Source: Agrobacterium rosae
GTDB lineage: Bacteria; Pseudomonadota; Alphaproteobacteria; Rhizobiales; Rhizobiaceae
Reading direction: 5' to 3'
Assembly: GCF_002915175.1 (NCBI RefSeq)
Contig: NZ_NXEJ01000006.1
Location: 194,626-258,625 of the forward strand
Length of the DNA: 64,000 nucleotides
Shown here: positions 8,136-17,732 of the stretch, piece by piece
Numbering within the stretch: the first letter of the stretch is position 1
Layout of the letters: each line of letters begins with the position of its first letter
The notes under the pieces: model-generated
The model's database searches: none
Told to the model about the DNA's origin: nothing
Seen by the model: the letters and a program-made list of their open reading frames with translations, nothing else
Translations under genes and position numbers: made by a program

Positions 8136-9236
8136 TCACCCGATATCCGTCGAGCTAATCTGAATTCCAAAACCCTCGAGCCCGACATAGTGGCGCTCGC
8201 GGGAACTCAGCAGCTTGATCGAGGTGATGCCGAGTTCCTTGAGAATCTGTGCGCCGAGACCGATTTCCAGCCATTCGTCGTCACGTGTTCGGGCTTGGGC
8301 GTGCGCTTCTTCCGGGTCGCGGGATTTTCTGCGTCCGGCCACCTGTCCAACGCCAACCGAGCCTTCGCGCAGGTAGATGATGACGCCACGGCCTTCGGCT
8401 GCGATTTTTTCCATGTAATGCTGCACGGGCTGCTTCTTGCCGAAGATGTCGTCGGCCACGTTTTCCGGGTGCAGGCGCACGGGAATGTCGACGCCATCAC
8501 GGATATCGCCGAAGATGACGGCCATATGCTCCATCGGGTCCCAGGGCAGGGAATAGGTCTGCGCCTTTGCGGGGCCGAACGGCGTTTCGAGCGTAAACTC
8601 GCTTTCCTTTTCGACCAGCGTTTCCTTGCGCTGACGATAGGCGATGAGATCAGCCACCGACACCTGCTTCATGCCATGGGTCTCCGCAAAGGCCGAAACC
8701 TGCGGGCCGCGCATGACGGTGCCGTCATCATTCACCAGTTCGCTGATAACGCCGATGAGCGGCAGGCCTGCCAGCTTGCAGAGATCGACTGCCGCTTCCG
8801 TATGGCCGGAGCGCATCAACACGCCGCCTTCGCGGGATACCAGCGGAAAGATATGGCCGGGTCGGGTGAAATCCGCAGCGCCTGCGTTTGGGTTGGCGAG
8901 GTTGCGAACCGTCACATTGCGGTCGCTGGCGGAAATGCCTGTGGTCGTGCCGTGTTTGAAGTCTACGGAAACGGTAAAGGCGGTGGTGTGGGCGCTATCG
9001 TTTTCCGCGACCATGGCGTTGAGATTGAGGCGTTTTGCCTCTTCCCGTGGCATGGGCGCGCAGACGATGCCGGAGGTGTGGCGCACGATAAAGGCCATTT
9101 TTTCCGGCGTGCAGTGCACCGCGGCAACGATCAAATCGCCTTCGTTTTCGCGGTCGTCATCATCCATGACAACAACGATCTCACCGGCCTCGAAGGCCCT
9201 GATAGCTTCAACGACACGCTTCTGATCATATGTCAT
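8136..9236 (-). CDS. ribB: 3,4-dihydroxy-2-butanone 4-phosphate synthase with degenerate GTP cyclohydrolase II-like domain
   Basis: Converts ribulose 5-phosphate to 3,4-dihydroxy-2-butanone 4-phosphate and formate for riboflavin synthesis. The N-terminal domain (about 1-205) is intact: DRENEGDL (E30, E32), the substrate loop DRNVTVRNL, TRPGHIFPL (H128) and RSGHTEAAVDLCKLAG. The C-terminal domain (about 212-366) has the outline of GTP cyclohydrolase II, but the zinc-binding set (E-C-L-T-G-D...C-D-C in active enzymes) reads HPENVADDIFGKKQP here, with all three cysteines missing. So it should not make the pyrimidine precursor. The stop of aroC lies 14 bases upstream, leaving no room for an FMN riboswitch. 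Confidence 0.94.
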   Translation of the reverse strand: MTYDQKRVVEAIRAFEAGEIVVVMDDDDRENEGDLIVAAVHCTPEKMAFIVRHTSGIVCAPMPREEAKRLNLNAMVAENDSAHTTAFTVSVDFKHGTTTGISASDRNVTVRNLANPNAGAADFTRPGHIFPLVSREGGVLMRSGHTEAAVDLCKLAGLPLIGVISELVNDDGTVMRGPQVSAFAETHGMKQVSVADLIAYRQRKETLVEKESEFTLETPFGPAKAQTYSLPWDPMEHMAVIFGDIRDGVDIPVRLHPENVADDIFGKKQPVQHYMEKIAAEGRGVIIYLREGSVGVGQVAGRRKSRDPEEAHAQARTRDDEWLEIGLGAQILKELGITSIKLLSSRERHYVGLEGFGIQISSTDIG

Positions 9237-9250
9237 GGTGGTTTGTGTTC

Positions 9251-10348
9251 CTATTTCAGGCGACCGGTCTGGCCACGGTCTCTCAGATAATGGTCGGCAA
9301 CCGTGCAGGCCACCATCGCTTCGCCAATCGGCACGGCGCGAATTCCCACGCAGGGGTCGTGTCGGCCCTTCGTGCGGACATCGACATTGTTGCCATCGGT
9401 ATCGATGGATTGCCGTTCCGTCAGAATGGATGACGTTGGCTTGATCGCAAAACGCGCGACGATAGGCTGGCCCGTTGCAATACCGCCCAGAATGCCGCCG
9501 GAATGATTGGAGAGGAAAATCGGCTTGCCGTCATTGCCCATCCGCATTTCGTCGGCATTTTCCTCGCCGGTCAGTTCAGCCGCAGCAAAACCTTCGCCGA
9601 TTTCCACGCCCTTGACGGCGTTGATGGACATGAGGTTAGAGGCAATGTCCTGATCAAGCTTGGCATAGATGGGTGCGCCGATACCGGCAGGTACGCCTTC
9701 TGCTACGACTTCAACGACAGCGCCGATGGAAGATCCGGCCTTGCGGATGCCGTCCAGATACTCCTCCCAAACAGGAACCATTGCGGCATCAGGGCAGAAA
9801 AACGGGTTCTGATCCACCTGGTTCCAGTCCCAGTTAGCGCGGTTGATCTTGTGTTTGCCGATCTGCACCAGCGCACCGCGAACATCGAGGCTCGGAACCA
9901 CTTTGCGGGCGAGCGCACCGGCGGCAACACGCGCTGCCGTCTCACGCGCCGAAGAACGACCGCCGCCGCGATAATCGCGAATGCCGTATTTCAGATCATA
10001 GGTAAAGTCGGCATGGCCGGGGCGGAAGCTTTTGGCAATTTCGCCGTAGTCCTTGGAGCGCTGATCGGTGTTTTCGATCATCATCGACACCGGTGTGCCC
10101 GTGGTGATCATCGTCTCACCGTCGCCGTCCATCATCACGCCGGAGAGGACTTTCACGATGTCATCTTCGCGGCGCTGGGTCACAAAACGGCTCTGGCCGG
10201 GCTTGCGCTTATCCATCCACTGCTGCACTTCTGCAAGCGTGAAGCGGATGCCGGGAGGGCAGCCGTCGATGACGCAGCCGAGCGCTGGACCATGGCTTTC
10301 GCCCCAGGTGGAAACACGAAAAAGATAACCGAAGGTATTATGCGACAT
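9251..10348 (-). CDS. aroC: Chorismate synthase
   Basis: Last step of the shikimate pathway: removes phosphate from EPSP to make chorismate, using reduced FMN; cytosolic. Family signatures are present in order: [18 protein letters not shown] at the N-terminus, [19 protein letters not shown] in the middle and [17 protein letters not shown] near the C-terminus. I took ATG 10348 ([10 protein letters not shown], 365 residues) rather than the longer frame reaching 10390, because homology begins there. It is cotranscribed with ribB downstream. Confidence 0.96.
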   Translation of the reverse strand: MSHNTFGYLFRVSTWGESHGPALGCVIDGCPPGIRFTLAEVQQWMDKRKPGQSRFVTQRREDDIVKVLSGVMMDGDGETMITTGTPVSMMIENTDQRSKDYGEIAKSFRPGHADFTYDLKYGIRDYRGGGRSSARETAARVAAGALARKVVPSLDVRGALVQIGKHKINRANWDWNQVDQNPFFCPDAAMVPVWEEYLDGIRKAGSSIGAVVEVVAEGVPAGIGAPIYAKLDQDIASNLMSINAVKGVEIGEGFAAAELTGEENADEMRMGNDGKPIFLSNHSGGILGGIATGQPIVARFAIKPTSSILTERQSIDTDGNNVDVRTKGRHDPCVGIRAVPIGEAMVACTVADHYLRDRGQTGRLK

Positions 10349-10427
10349 GTGATCAGACCGAGCGAGCGGCATTCCGCTTGCGGAACGCATTTCTAAAAAG
10401 AGGCGGGTTTTTCATAGTGCAAAAGGC

Positions 10428-10462
10428 ACGGAAGGCAAAAGCCTTTCTTTTGCCAATTCCGT
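10428..10462. terminator. Inverted repeat between aroC and the GGDEF-EAL gene
   Basis: ACGGAA-GGCAAAAG (10428-10441) pairs with CTTTTGCC-AA-TTCCGT (10447-10462), giving a 14-bp stem with a two-base bulge and a short loop. It lies downstream of the GGDEF-EAL stop on the minus strand and just upstream of aroC. It could terminate the former. A clear T-run is lacking. Confidence 0.4.
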
Positions 10463-10519
10463 TCCTACCTTTGCGTGTTTTCTAAAAATATCGTTGGGCT
10501 GGATCACGCGTCGTGATCG

Positions 10520-13500
10520 TCACGAGACTTTCAGCCATCTCTCACCACCGGCGAAATCGGAAAATTCCTCTGGGGGGAGCGGTCTGGAAAAAGCGTAACC
10601 CTGAAGCATGTCGCAACCTATCTGTCGCAGGAGAGCGGCGTGATCATGCGTTTCGACGCCTTCGGCGATGGTCTCGACACCCAACGATCGCGCGATATCC
10701 ACAATGGAGCGAACAAGCGAGCGTTCCTGCGGTGAGGTGAGGATGGGCATGACCAGTTGGCGGTCGATCTTCAGCCGCTTTGGCTTCAGGCGCAAAAGGC
10801 TGATGATTGATGTGTGGCCGGTGCCGAAGTCATCGATTTCGATGTCGATGCCCAGAGCCTTGATGCGTTCGATGTTGCTGGTCGCGATATCTTCGTTCTC
10901 ATCGAGGAAAATCGCCTCTACCAGTTCGAAGGTGATTTCGCCTGGCTTGATGGCCAACTGCTTGAGACTGTCTATCAGGTGATCGTCGTGCAGGCGGCGG
11001 ACTGAAACGTTCACGGAAATGCGCGGCACATCAATGCCCTTCATGCGCCAGATTTCCTTGTCTTGCAGTGCATGTTGCAGAACGATCTGGTCTATCATCG
11101 ATACAACATTGATTTCCTCAGCAATTTTCAGGAACTTGTCCGGGGTAAGAATGCCCCTGACGGGATGACGCCACCGGACCAGTGCTTCCACGCCGGTCAA
11201 TGCGAGTGTGTTGGCGCAGAACTGCGGCTGATACCAGGCTTCGAATTCACCCCTCTCAAGTCCGGCCAGAATTTCGTCTGCCGTTCGTTTGTGGTTGACG
11301 ATTTCGGCCTGAAGGTTCTGCGTGAAGAACTCGAAGCGGTTCCGGCCCGTCGCCTTGGCGCGGTAAAGCGCGAGATCCGCGTTGATGAGCGTCCGGCGAG
11401 CATCGGCGGAGCCGACATCTGCGAATGCGATGCCGATGGAGACGCCGCAGCGACAGGTAAAGCCATCGAAATCGAAGGGATAGCTGAAATCCGAGATGAT
11501 TTTAGCCGCGATCGACTTGATGTTGTCCTTGTCGTTCAGCTGGCGGATCAGGATTACGAACTCGTCACCGCCGATACGCGCGACGACATCTCCCTCGCGC
11601 ACGTTTCGGGTCAATATTTGTGCCGCATGGATCAGAACCGCGTCACCGGCCGCGTGTCCCAACGTGTCGTTGATCTGCTTGAAACGATCCAGATCGAGAT
11701 GGAGAATGGCAAAACGCTTGCGTTCCCCTGATGATGGCGATGACAGAGCGTCCAGCTCCTGATCGAGCTTGCGGCGGTTTGCAAGGCCGGTGAGCGGATC
11801 GTGAAGCGCGTTGTGCTCGATACGGGTTTTTGCCTGTTCCAGCTCTGTGTTTCTTGCTTCGGCCTCATCCTTGGCGGAGCTGAGCTGTTCCGAAAGCAGA
11901 ACGTCGGCGGTAACATCGAAAGCGATGCCGACGATCTTTCTGGTTCCATCGCGGTTTTCGTGAAGACGACCGACCGCTTTTACATACCGAATGCTGCCAT
12001 CGGCCAAGACGACACGCTGTGTCGAAACGCGATCGGGGTCGTCGGCGTCTCTAAGCCTGTTTATAAGGGCAATGGGTCTTTCGTCGGGATGGAGACAGTT
12101 CAGGTAATCATCCCGTGTAACATGCCGCTCCGGCTCGCGTGGTAGCCCGTAGAGCTCGCACATGCGCTCATTCCAGACCGCGCTGGAATAGTCATGTGCC
12201 GCTTCCCATATGCCGCAATTGTAGGATTCCAATGCGAGTTTCAGGCGTCCGGAAAGCTCTTCCAACTCATGTTCACGGCTTGAAAGCTCATGCAGGGCAA
12301 GTTCGAGTTCCGCGTTCTTGATGTCGCTATTGTCTTTCGCCTCGCGCAGCTTTTGCGCCATGATCATGTCGGATGTGACGTCCCACAAAATGCCGGTGGT
12401 CTGATGCGATCCATCCGGCTTGATGTAGCTGGAACCGGCAGAACGCAGGTAGCGTACGGTTCCACCCGGCAAGGCAACCCTGTAGACCTCCGAGGAGGTC
12501 TGCTGACCGGAAGAACAGTTGAAGAAAAACCTTGCCGCTTTTGAGCGATCCTCAATTACCAATGCCGTGAGCCACTCAGTCAGCAGCGGTCGCCGCTCCA
12601 ACATCGGGTAGCCGTGCAGGCTGGCAGCCCGCTCATCCAAATAACAGCGAGACGTGTCGTTTTCGATTTCCCAGATGCCGATACTGGAGGAGTCCATCGC
12701 CAGTTTGAAGCGTTGGGAGAGTTCGAGAAGTTTCGTCTCGCGAACACGAAGGGTTTTGATATTGCGATTGCGCTCCGATAGTAGCAGCGCCGCCACGATG
12801 ATGGGCAGGAGCATGGAAATTGCCGCGATGGCGAGCGTCGTGCGCAAAGACCTGTAATAGGGCTTCACCGCATCCCATCCAGACGCGGGTGTCGCCCGGA
12901 TTTCCCAACGTGAACCGGGCAAATCCACGGACTTGACCAAGGGGTTTTCGTGCAGCGGCTCCAAAACCTGGCCCACGATCTCATTGGTCACCGTGTCGCG
13001 GATTTCGAACCTGATATCGCCGGACTTACCATCGAGCGGCGCAAGCGTATCATAGCCGATTGTGTGCAGAAGCTTTCGCCTGTCGACCACGGCCAGAACC
13101 AGTTCGTCCTTTTCCGCATTGGTGGCCGTTTCGGGCGGCATTGTCACGATGACCAAAATGGTTCCGCCTGCCGCAGGCTCGAAAATTTGCGTCTCAGGCA
13201 GACGTTCATTGGCGGGAAGGGCAGCGAGTTTCGCCAATCGTTCGCTCAGCATCGCGCTGATTTGCTCTGCGGGAAAATCAGGTGCGGATTGCGACGTATA
13301 AAGTTTGTCCAGCTGGAAACCGCGCGCAAATCCAATGGCTATGAAATGATGGGATTGCTGCAACTGGTAATCGGCAATCTTGTCCAGTTCCGTCTGTGCA
13401 CCCTCTGACGTAAAAGTCGCGTAGTGGCCGAGGGAGGTCAACGTCGAGACGTCGTTGCTCAAGCGCATGACGAGGCTGTCGTGTAAAACATCAAGCGCAT

Positions 13501-13669
13501 ATTTGGCGTGCGTTTCGAGGTCTTCACGAAGAGATACGGCACTTCGGTGATCGATAAGGTTGAATGCACCGAGCATGATACCGGCCATCGCCATCGCCAG
13601 CAGGGCGGCAACGATCCTTCGTTTCACGATTTCGTTAAGGCGTTCCCCAATATTAGCCCAAAAACTCAC
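10520..13669 (-). CDS. Membrane PAS-PAS-GGDEF-EAL protein (cyclic-di-GMP turnover)
   Basis: A 1049-residue inner-membrane signalling protein. Order: TM helix about 18-38, periplasmic sensor region 40-277 (CHASE-like in position but not firmly recognised), TM helix 278-297, PAS about 310-440, PAS about 470-590, GGDEF about 615-785 and EAL about 795-1040. The cyclase signature is canonical (RIGGDEF, 699-704). The EAL signature GVEALVRWRHP (near 828) and the downstream DDFGTGHTS and IDRQLV elements are intact, so synthesis and hydrolysis of cyclic-di-GMP are both plausible. The start is GTG 13669. A 250-base AT-rich gap precedes it, and no cotranscribed partner is evident. Confidence 0.93.
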   Translation of the reverse strand: MSFWANIGERLNEIVKRRIVAALLAMAMAGIMLGAFNLIDHRSAVSLREDLETHAKYALDVLHDSLVMRLSNDVSTLTSLGHYATFTSEGAQTELDKIADYQLQQSHHFIAIGFARGFQLDKLYTSQSAPDFPAEQISAMLSERLAKLAALPANERLPETQIFEPAAGGTILVIVTMPPETATNAEKDELVLAVVDRRKLLHTIGYDTLAPLDGKSGDIRFEIRDTVTNEIVGQVLEPLHENPLVKSVDLPGSRWEIRATPASGWDAVKPYYRSLRTTLAIAAISMLLPIIVAALLLSERNRNIKTLRVRETKLLELSQRFKLAMDSSSIGIWEIENDTSRCYLDERAASLHGYPMLERRPLLTEWLTALVIEDRSKAARFFFNCSSGQQTSSEVYRVALPGGTVRYLRSAGSSYIKPDGSHQTTGILWDVTSDMIMAQKLREAKDNSDIKNAELELALHELSSREHELEELSGRLKLALESYNCGIWEAAHDYSSAVWNERMCELYGLPREPERHVTRDDYLNCLHPDERPIALINRLRDADDPDRVSTQRVVLADGSIRYVKAVGRLHENRDGTRKIVGIAFDVTADVLLSEQLSSAKDEAEARNTELEQAKTRIEHNALHDPLTGLANRRKLDQELDALSSPSSGERKRFAILHLDLDRFKQINDTLGHAAGDAVLIHAAQILTRNVREGDVVARIGGDEFVILIRQLNDKDNIKSIAAKIISDFSYPFDFDGFTCRCGVSIGIAFADVGSADARRTLINADLALYRAKATGRNRFEFFTQNLQAEIVNHKRTADEILAGLERGEFEAWYQPQFCANTLALTGVEALVRWRHPVRGILTPDKFLKIAEEINVVSMIDQIVLQHALQDKEIWRMKGIDVPRISVNVSVRRLHDDHLIDSLKQLAIKPGEITFELVEAIFLDENEDIATSNIERIKALGIDIEIDDFGTGHTSIISLLRLKPKRLKIDRQLVMPILTSPQERSLVRSIVDIARSLGVETIAEGVETHDHAALLRQIGCDMLQGYAFSRPLPPEEFSDFAGGERWLKVS

Positions 13670-13917
13670 TCAAATTATCCTTCGGCAATATCGCATTTTT
13701 CTCTGCTATACAGCTTAAAATACAATATATTCTAAATCGCAGAATATAGTCTTTATGTTAAATTATACTAATTTAATAAATGCGCGGATTGCACGTACCT
13801 GAAGAGAAAGCTTCTCTAAAGGCTTGATTAAAAGTTAAAATCCATTCATCAATTGGATCGAAAATGTCATGGTTGCGGGCGAATTCCGCCACATTCGGGA
13901 GGCAAATCTTGTCGCAT

Positions 13918-14214
13918 ATGAAGTTCTTCAGCACCCTTAAGAAAGCCATAGCGATGCGTTTGATGATTGCCGCACTTTTGGCCACAGCCGGTCTGTTTGC
14001 TCCCTTTAATGCATTTGCGCAAAGCGTGGATGTCGAGTCGACAATCAGCAAGGTTGACGTAAAAGGGCTGTCGATAACGCTGGCCGATGGCAAGAATTAC
14101 AAGGTGCCGGAAGAATTCAACTTCGATGGCCTGCAGGCCGGGGTCAAGGTCGTAGTGTTCTACACCGAAGTGGATGGCAAGCGTGTCGTGGATGATCTCG
14201 AGGTCATCCAGTAG
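13918..14214 (+). CDS. DUF1344 family exported protein
   Basis: Small secreted protein of unknown function. A signal peptide (MRLMIAALLATAGLFAPFNAFAQ, cleavage after the last Ala) is followed by about 63 residues with the DUF1344 pattern: VESTISKVDVKGLSITLADGK, then FNFDGLQAGVKVVVFY. This looks like a small beta-barrel (OB-like). The start is uncertain: TTG 13909 has the best-spaced GGGAGG site and is in frame, ATG 13954 gives the tidiest signal peptide, and ATG 13864 is the longest. Its stop nearly meets the stop of the convergent phosphatase gene, only three bases apart. Confidence 0.8.
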   Translation: MKFFSTLKKAIAMRLMIAALLATAGLFAPFNAFAQSVDVESTISKVDVKGLSITLADGKNYKVPEEFNFDGLQAGVKVVVFYTEVDGKRVVDDLEVIQ

Positions 14215-14217
14215 CGA

Positions 14218-14820
14218 TCACGCTGAGGGGTCGATCCACTCAACGGTGCCTTTTTCCGTTTCTACTCTCAATATACGATCCTGCGGAATGGCAATTTCCG
14301 CAGCTACATCCTTGTCCACACCGGATATCAGACGGAACATCGACCGGATGACGCCGCCATGGCAGACGCAGACGGTCGGACGATCAACCGAAGCCAGCCA
14401 TGCTCCGATACGCCATGAAAGAATTTCATAGCTTTCGGCATCCTGCCCCGGCGGAATGAAATCCCATTTCGTCGCCTTGCGGGCTTTTACTTTTTCGGGT
14501 TCGGTAATCTTCAGTTCGGGAAGCGTTTGTCCCTCCCAGTCACCGAAGGAAATCTCCACAAGGCGTTCATCCGTGCGGTAAGCTGTGGGCTCCAGTCCCA
14601 TAGCCCCGCGTAGCAGTTCCATTGTCTCGCGGGTGCGGCCCAGTGGACTGGCAACATAGTCGAAATCGTTGGCGGTGGACCCAAGAATGCGGGATAGTGT
14701 CTTGCCGTTTTCGGTCGCTTGCGAACGGCCGAAGTCATTGAGGGGAATATCCTTTTGACCTTGCAGTCTGCGGATTGCATTCCAGTCTGTCTGTCCGTGA
14801 CGGATAACATAGACCAGCAA
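14218..14820 (-). CDS. Histidine phosphatase family protein
   Basis: A 200-residue phosphoglycerate-mutase-like (branch 1) phosphatase. The catalytic pocket is visible: IRHGQTDWN with phospho-accepting H8, ASPLGRTRETMELL, the acid ERLVEISFGDWEG and the second histidine CVCHGGVIR. Members range from phosphoglycerate mutase to broad phosphatases such as GpmB or CobC; the sequence does not decide. TTG 14820 is the start, preceded by AGGGG; the first residues after it already belong to the conserved strand. Confidence 0.9.
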   Translation of the reverse strand: MLVYVIRHGQTDWNAIRRLQGQKDIPLNDFGRSQATENGKTLSRILGSTANDFDYVASPLGRTRETMELLRGAMGLEPTAYRTDERLVEISFGDWEGQTLPELKITEPEKVKARKATKWDFIPPGQDAESYEILSWRIGAWLASVDRPTVCVCHGGVIRSMFRLISGVDKDVAAEIAIPQDRILRVETEKGTVEWIDPSA

Positions 14821-14933
14821 TGCGCAACCCCTGTCTTATTCTTTCAACGATGCACCTGAGATAGGGCATGTCGTCTGTGATTGGCATATCTCGCGCAAAA
14901 CTGCCCTACACGTTTGCGCGAGATATCGGTATT

Positions 14934-15752
14934 TCAGTCTTTTACAACGGAGATGTCGGGAGCGTCTACCGACTTCATTCCGATCACATGATAACCGGAA
15001 TCGACATGGTGCACTTCACCCGTGACGCCTGTCGACAGATCGGAGAGAAGGTACAGTGCGGACTTGCCGACTTCCTCGATGGAAACGGTGCGCTTCAGCG
15101 GCGCGTTATATTCGTTCCACTTGAGAATATAGCGGAAATCACCAATGCCGGACGCAGCGAGCGTCTTGATAGGGCCTGCCGAAACAGCATTGACGCGAAT
15201 ACCACGATTGCCGAGATCTACGGCCAGATAGCGCACGCTGGCTTCAAGCGCTGCCTTTGCGACACCCATGACGTTATAGTTCGGCATGACTTTTTCAGCG
15301 CCATAATAGGTCAGCGTCAGAATTGCGCCGCCATCGTTCATCACCGGCTCGGCGCGTTTTGCAACGGCGGCCAGCGAGTACACGGAAATATCCATGGTGC
15401 GGTTGAAATTCTCACGGCTGGTGTCGAGGTAACGGCCGGTCAACTCGTCCTTGTCGGAGAAGGCGATGGCGTGAACGACGAAGTCGATCTTGCCCCAATG
15501 CGCCTCGATGTTTGCAAAAACACCATCGATCGTTCCAAGGTCTGTCACATCGCAGTGTCCAGCCATAAACGCGCCCAGTTCCTGAGCCAACGGTTCCACG
15601 CGCTTCTTGAGAGCGTCACCCTGCCAGGTGAAAGCAAGCTCGGCACCGGCATCGGCACAAGCCTTTGCAATGCCCCAGGCGATGGAGCGATTGTTTGCGA
15701 TGCCCATAATGAGGCCACGCTTGCCAGCCATGAGGCCAGATGTCTGAGCCAT
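14934..15752 (-). CDS. fabI: Enoyl-[acyl-carrier-protein] reductase, NADH-dependent
   Basis: Reduces trans-2-enoyl-ACP in the last step of each fatty-acid elongation cycle; cytosolic SDR-fold enzyme of 272 residues. The FabI-specific nucleotide loop GIANNRSIAWGIA replaces the usual TGxxxGIG. The catalytic Tyr-x6-Lys is seen in YGAEKVMPNYNVMGVAKAALEA, and the substrate loop AGPIKTLAASGI is present; all are typical of the triclosan-target family. ATG 15752 has GGGAG upstream. Followed on the same strand by the phosphatase gene (113-base gap) and preceded by the DnaJ-like gene. Confidence 0.95.
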   Translation of the reverse strand: MAQTSGLMAGKRGLIMGIANNRSIAWGIAKACADAGAELAFTWQGDALKKRVEPLAQELGAFMAGHCDVTDLGTIDGVFANIEAHWGKIDFVVHAIAFSDKDELTGRYLDTSRENFNRTMDISVYSLAAVAKRAEPVMNDGGAILTLTYYGAEKVMPNYNVMGVAKAALEASVRYLAVDLGNRGIRVNAVSAGPIKTLAASGIGDFRYILKWNEYNAPLKRTVSIEEVGKSALYLLSDLSTGVTGEVHHVDSGYHVIGMKSVDAPDISVVKD

Positions 15753-15915
15753 TGTTTGCTCCCTATCCTTAAATCGAACTTGCCTATGGCATAGGCAGAA
15801 CGCCTGTTCAAGCAGGGTTGCATCATCTCATGTTAGGGAACGTAACAATGGGTGCGTTGTTCACGGCTTTCGCTGTGACGGAACCGAAAAGCCGCTTGAA
15901 AATTTTGGCGCAGCG

Positions 15916-17007
15916 TTAAAGATAGAGCCCTTCACGCATATGGCGCATGAGATCCATCACCTTCGCATCCGGCGTATCCAGCAGAATGATGCGCAGTTCC
16001 ACGACAAAATCGCCGTATCCGCCAGATCCGTCCTTCAATCCCTTGCCATCGACGCGGACGGCACGATCAGAACCCGACCATGCGGGTACCGTGACTTTCA
16101 GTTCGCCATGCGGGGACTGGACAGTGGCTTCGCAACCCAGCACAGCATCCGCCAATGAAATCGGGAAAGTGGTATGGATATCGAAATTGCGAATGGAGAA
16201 TGTATCGTCTCGCGACGCCAGAAGCGTGACCACGAGATCGCCACGGGCGGATTCGGGTAGTTTCAACCCCTGACCCTTCAACCGAACCACATGGCCGTCG
16301 GTCATTCCAGGCTCCAGTTGGAAGCGAACTTCCCGCTCTTCCGGCATGCCGATCGTCACCCATTTCTGCTCGATAAGATCGGAAACGGTGACGATGGCTT
16401 CGGCGGTGATATCGGGAGCCTTGTCTGGAACAACAGTCGTGCCCCGTATGCGGCGCAAAAGGGCGCTGAAGAAGCTGCTGGCCTGCGCTGCACGCGCTTC
16501 CATCTTCTCACTCTGTGCTGTCGCATGTTCCTCTGCGGACATGTTGGGATTGTCGGTAGCAGCATCGGGCTTGGCCGCGCCTACTTTGGCCTTCGCGTCC
16601 GCACCGAAGATACGCTCCAGCATATCTTCTGCCGATTCCGGCTTGGCACTCTCGGGGTGTGGTTCGGCTTTGCTGGCGCGTGTTTGCGCCTTGGCGAGCT
16701 CTTCCATCAGCTTTTCGGCAGCCTTGGCGCGTTGCGCGGCTTCTCTGGCAGCGGCACGCTGTTGCATGATGGTCTGGTCGCGTTTTTTGGTTTCCGCCAC
16801 GCGCCGAGCCTGATCATAAAGTCCGCGCTTTTGCGGATCCTTCAGCAGGTCATAGGCCTGGCCAATCTCGGCAAAACGCGCGGTCGCGTCCGGGTCGGTC
16901 TGGTTTTGATCGGGATGCACGGCTTTCGCCTGTGAGCGCCAGGCTGCTTTTATTTCATCTGATCCGGCATCTCTTTGAACGCCGAGAATAGAGTAAGGAT
17001 CACGCAT
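15916..17007 (-). CDS. DnaJ C-terminal domain protein (CbpA-like co-chaperone)
   Basis: A 363-residue J-protein. The J domain occupies residues 1-66 with the DnaK-stimulating HPD at 31-33. Next comes an Ala/Lys/Glu-rich coiled linker (about 75-190) instead of the Gly/Phe and zinc-finger regions. The C-terminal peptide-binding beta domains (about 205-360; GMTDGHVVRLKGQG, SLADAVLGCEATV, VRVDGKGL) complete it. It is therefore a class B/CbpA-like co-chaperone, not DnaJ itself. ATG 17007 has an excellent GGAGG site; the frame open to 17019 adds nothing. The 163-base gap to fabI shows no clear signal. Confidence 0.92.
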   Translation of the reverse strand: MRDPYSILGVQRDAGSDEIKAAWRSQAKAVHPDQNQTDPDATARFAEIGQAYDLLKDPQKRGLYDQARRVAETKKRDQTIMQQRAAAREAAQRAKAAEKLMEELAKAQTRASKAEPHPESAKPESAEDMLERIFGADAKAKVGAAKPDAATDNPNMSAEEHATAQSEKMEARAAQASSFFSALLRRIRGTTVVPDKAPDITAEAIVTVSDLIEQKWVTIGMPEEREVRFQLEPGMTDGHVVRLKGQGLKLPESARGDLVVTLLASRDDTFSIRNFDIHTTFPISLADAVLGCEATVQSPHGELKVTVPAWSGSDRAVRVDGKGLKDGSGGYGDFVVELRIILLDTPDAKVMDLMRHMREGLYL

Positions 17008-17225
17008 CCGAACCTCCAATCATCCCAGTCGGTTCAGGCCGTATTCTTTCGTCATGAAAAGCCTGCAACACGAAAACCACCCGTCTTGAACGTGCATGCA
17101 GTCTTTGCGTTGCATCGTTCGTTTGAAATCGGATTTGACTGTCGCAAGAAGTTGCTAATCAGACCTTTACAGCAGGCGTTGCAATGCATGTCGCGACAAC
17201 TGTAATGGTAGACAGGGTAAATGCT

Positions 17226-17675
17226 TTATTTCTGGCTGAAGCGGGTCATCAACCATTCGCCGGTCTCGGAGAGACAAGCTTGACCGCTGTAGCTGGCAAC
17301 GCCTTCGAAGGAATGGCGTGTGGTATCGAAGTCGCGGCATACGAAGCCGGTGTTTCTGTCTTCGCGTATCGCGGTCACGACGCCTGCGCTGCCTGTCGCT
17401 GCATTGGCCCAAGGCAGGGGCGAGTCTGAAATTTTGGCGAGATCGGCAGACGTAACGGCATTGCGGATCGTCGCATCATCTGAAAGTGTCTGTGTGGTCT
17501 GCTGGTTGGGAACGGAGGCAGTGGACAGCGACTTGTCGACCTTCTCTCCGCCAAACAGGTCGAGACTGACGCAACCTGTCAACATGACGAGCATGCATGC
17601 AGTGGCGGAAACATCCACGACTGACGACAAGAAGCTCTTTGTTCGACTGTTCGACTTTGCTATGACGATCACCAT
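17226..17675 (-). CDS. RT0821/Lpp0805-type surface lipoprotein
   Basis: About 149 residues. A basic N-terminus, a hydrophobic stretch and the lipobox MLTGC (after residue 30) predict an outer-membrane lipoprotein. The C-terminal part has the pattern of the RT0821/Lpp0805 surface-antigen family: LPWANAATGSAGVVTAI, then GFVCRDFDTTRHSFEGVASYSGQACLSETGEWLM. That is a small beta fold with paired cysteines. I chose ATG 17675; the frame stays open to 17693. It is divergent from pdxH (57-base gap). The 218 bases between it and the DnaJ-like gene show no gene. Confidence 0.8.
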   Translation of the reverse strand: MVIVIAKSNSRTKSFLSSVVDVSATACMLVMLTGCVSLDLFGGEKVDKSLSTASVPNQQTTQTLSDDATIRNAVTSADLAKISDSPLPWANAATGSAGVVTAIREDRNTGFVCRDFDTTRHSFEGVASYSGQACLSETGEWLMTRFSQK

Positions 17676-17732
17676 CTCTAGACCAGAACACATCTCTGGT
17701 ACGCAAATCAGCTCAGGAGCATTTAATTCAAT

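Noticed and set aside
9237..9250. FMN riboswitch before ribB
   Set aside because: Only 14 bases separate the aroC stop from the ribB start; there is no room.
7974..9290. 438-codon open frame on the plus strand through the RIME-like repeat and opposite ribB
   Set aside because: Its start lies in a repeat and the remainder mirrors ribB; composition is unlike a protein.
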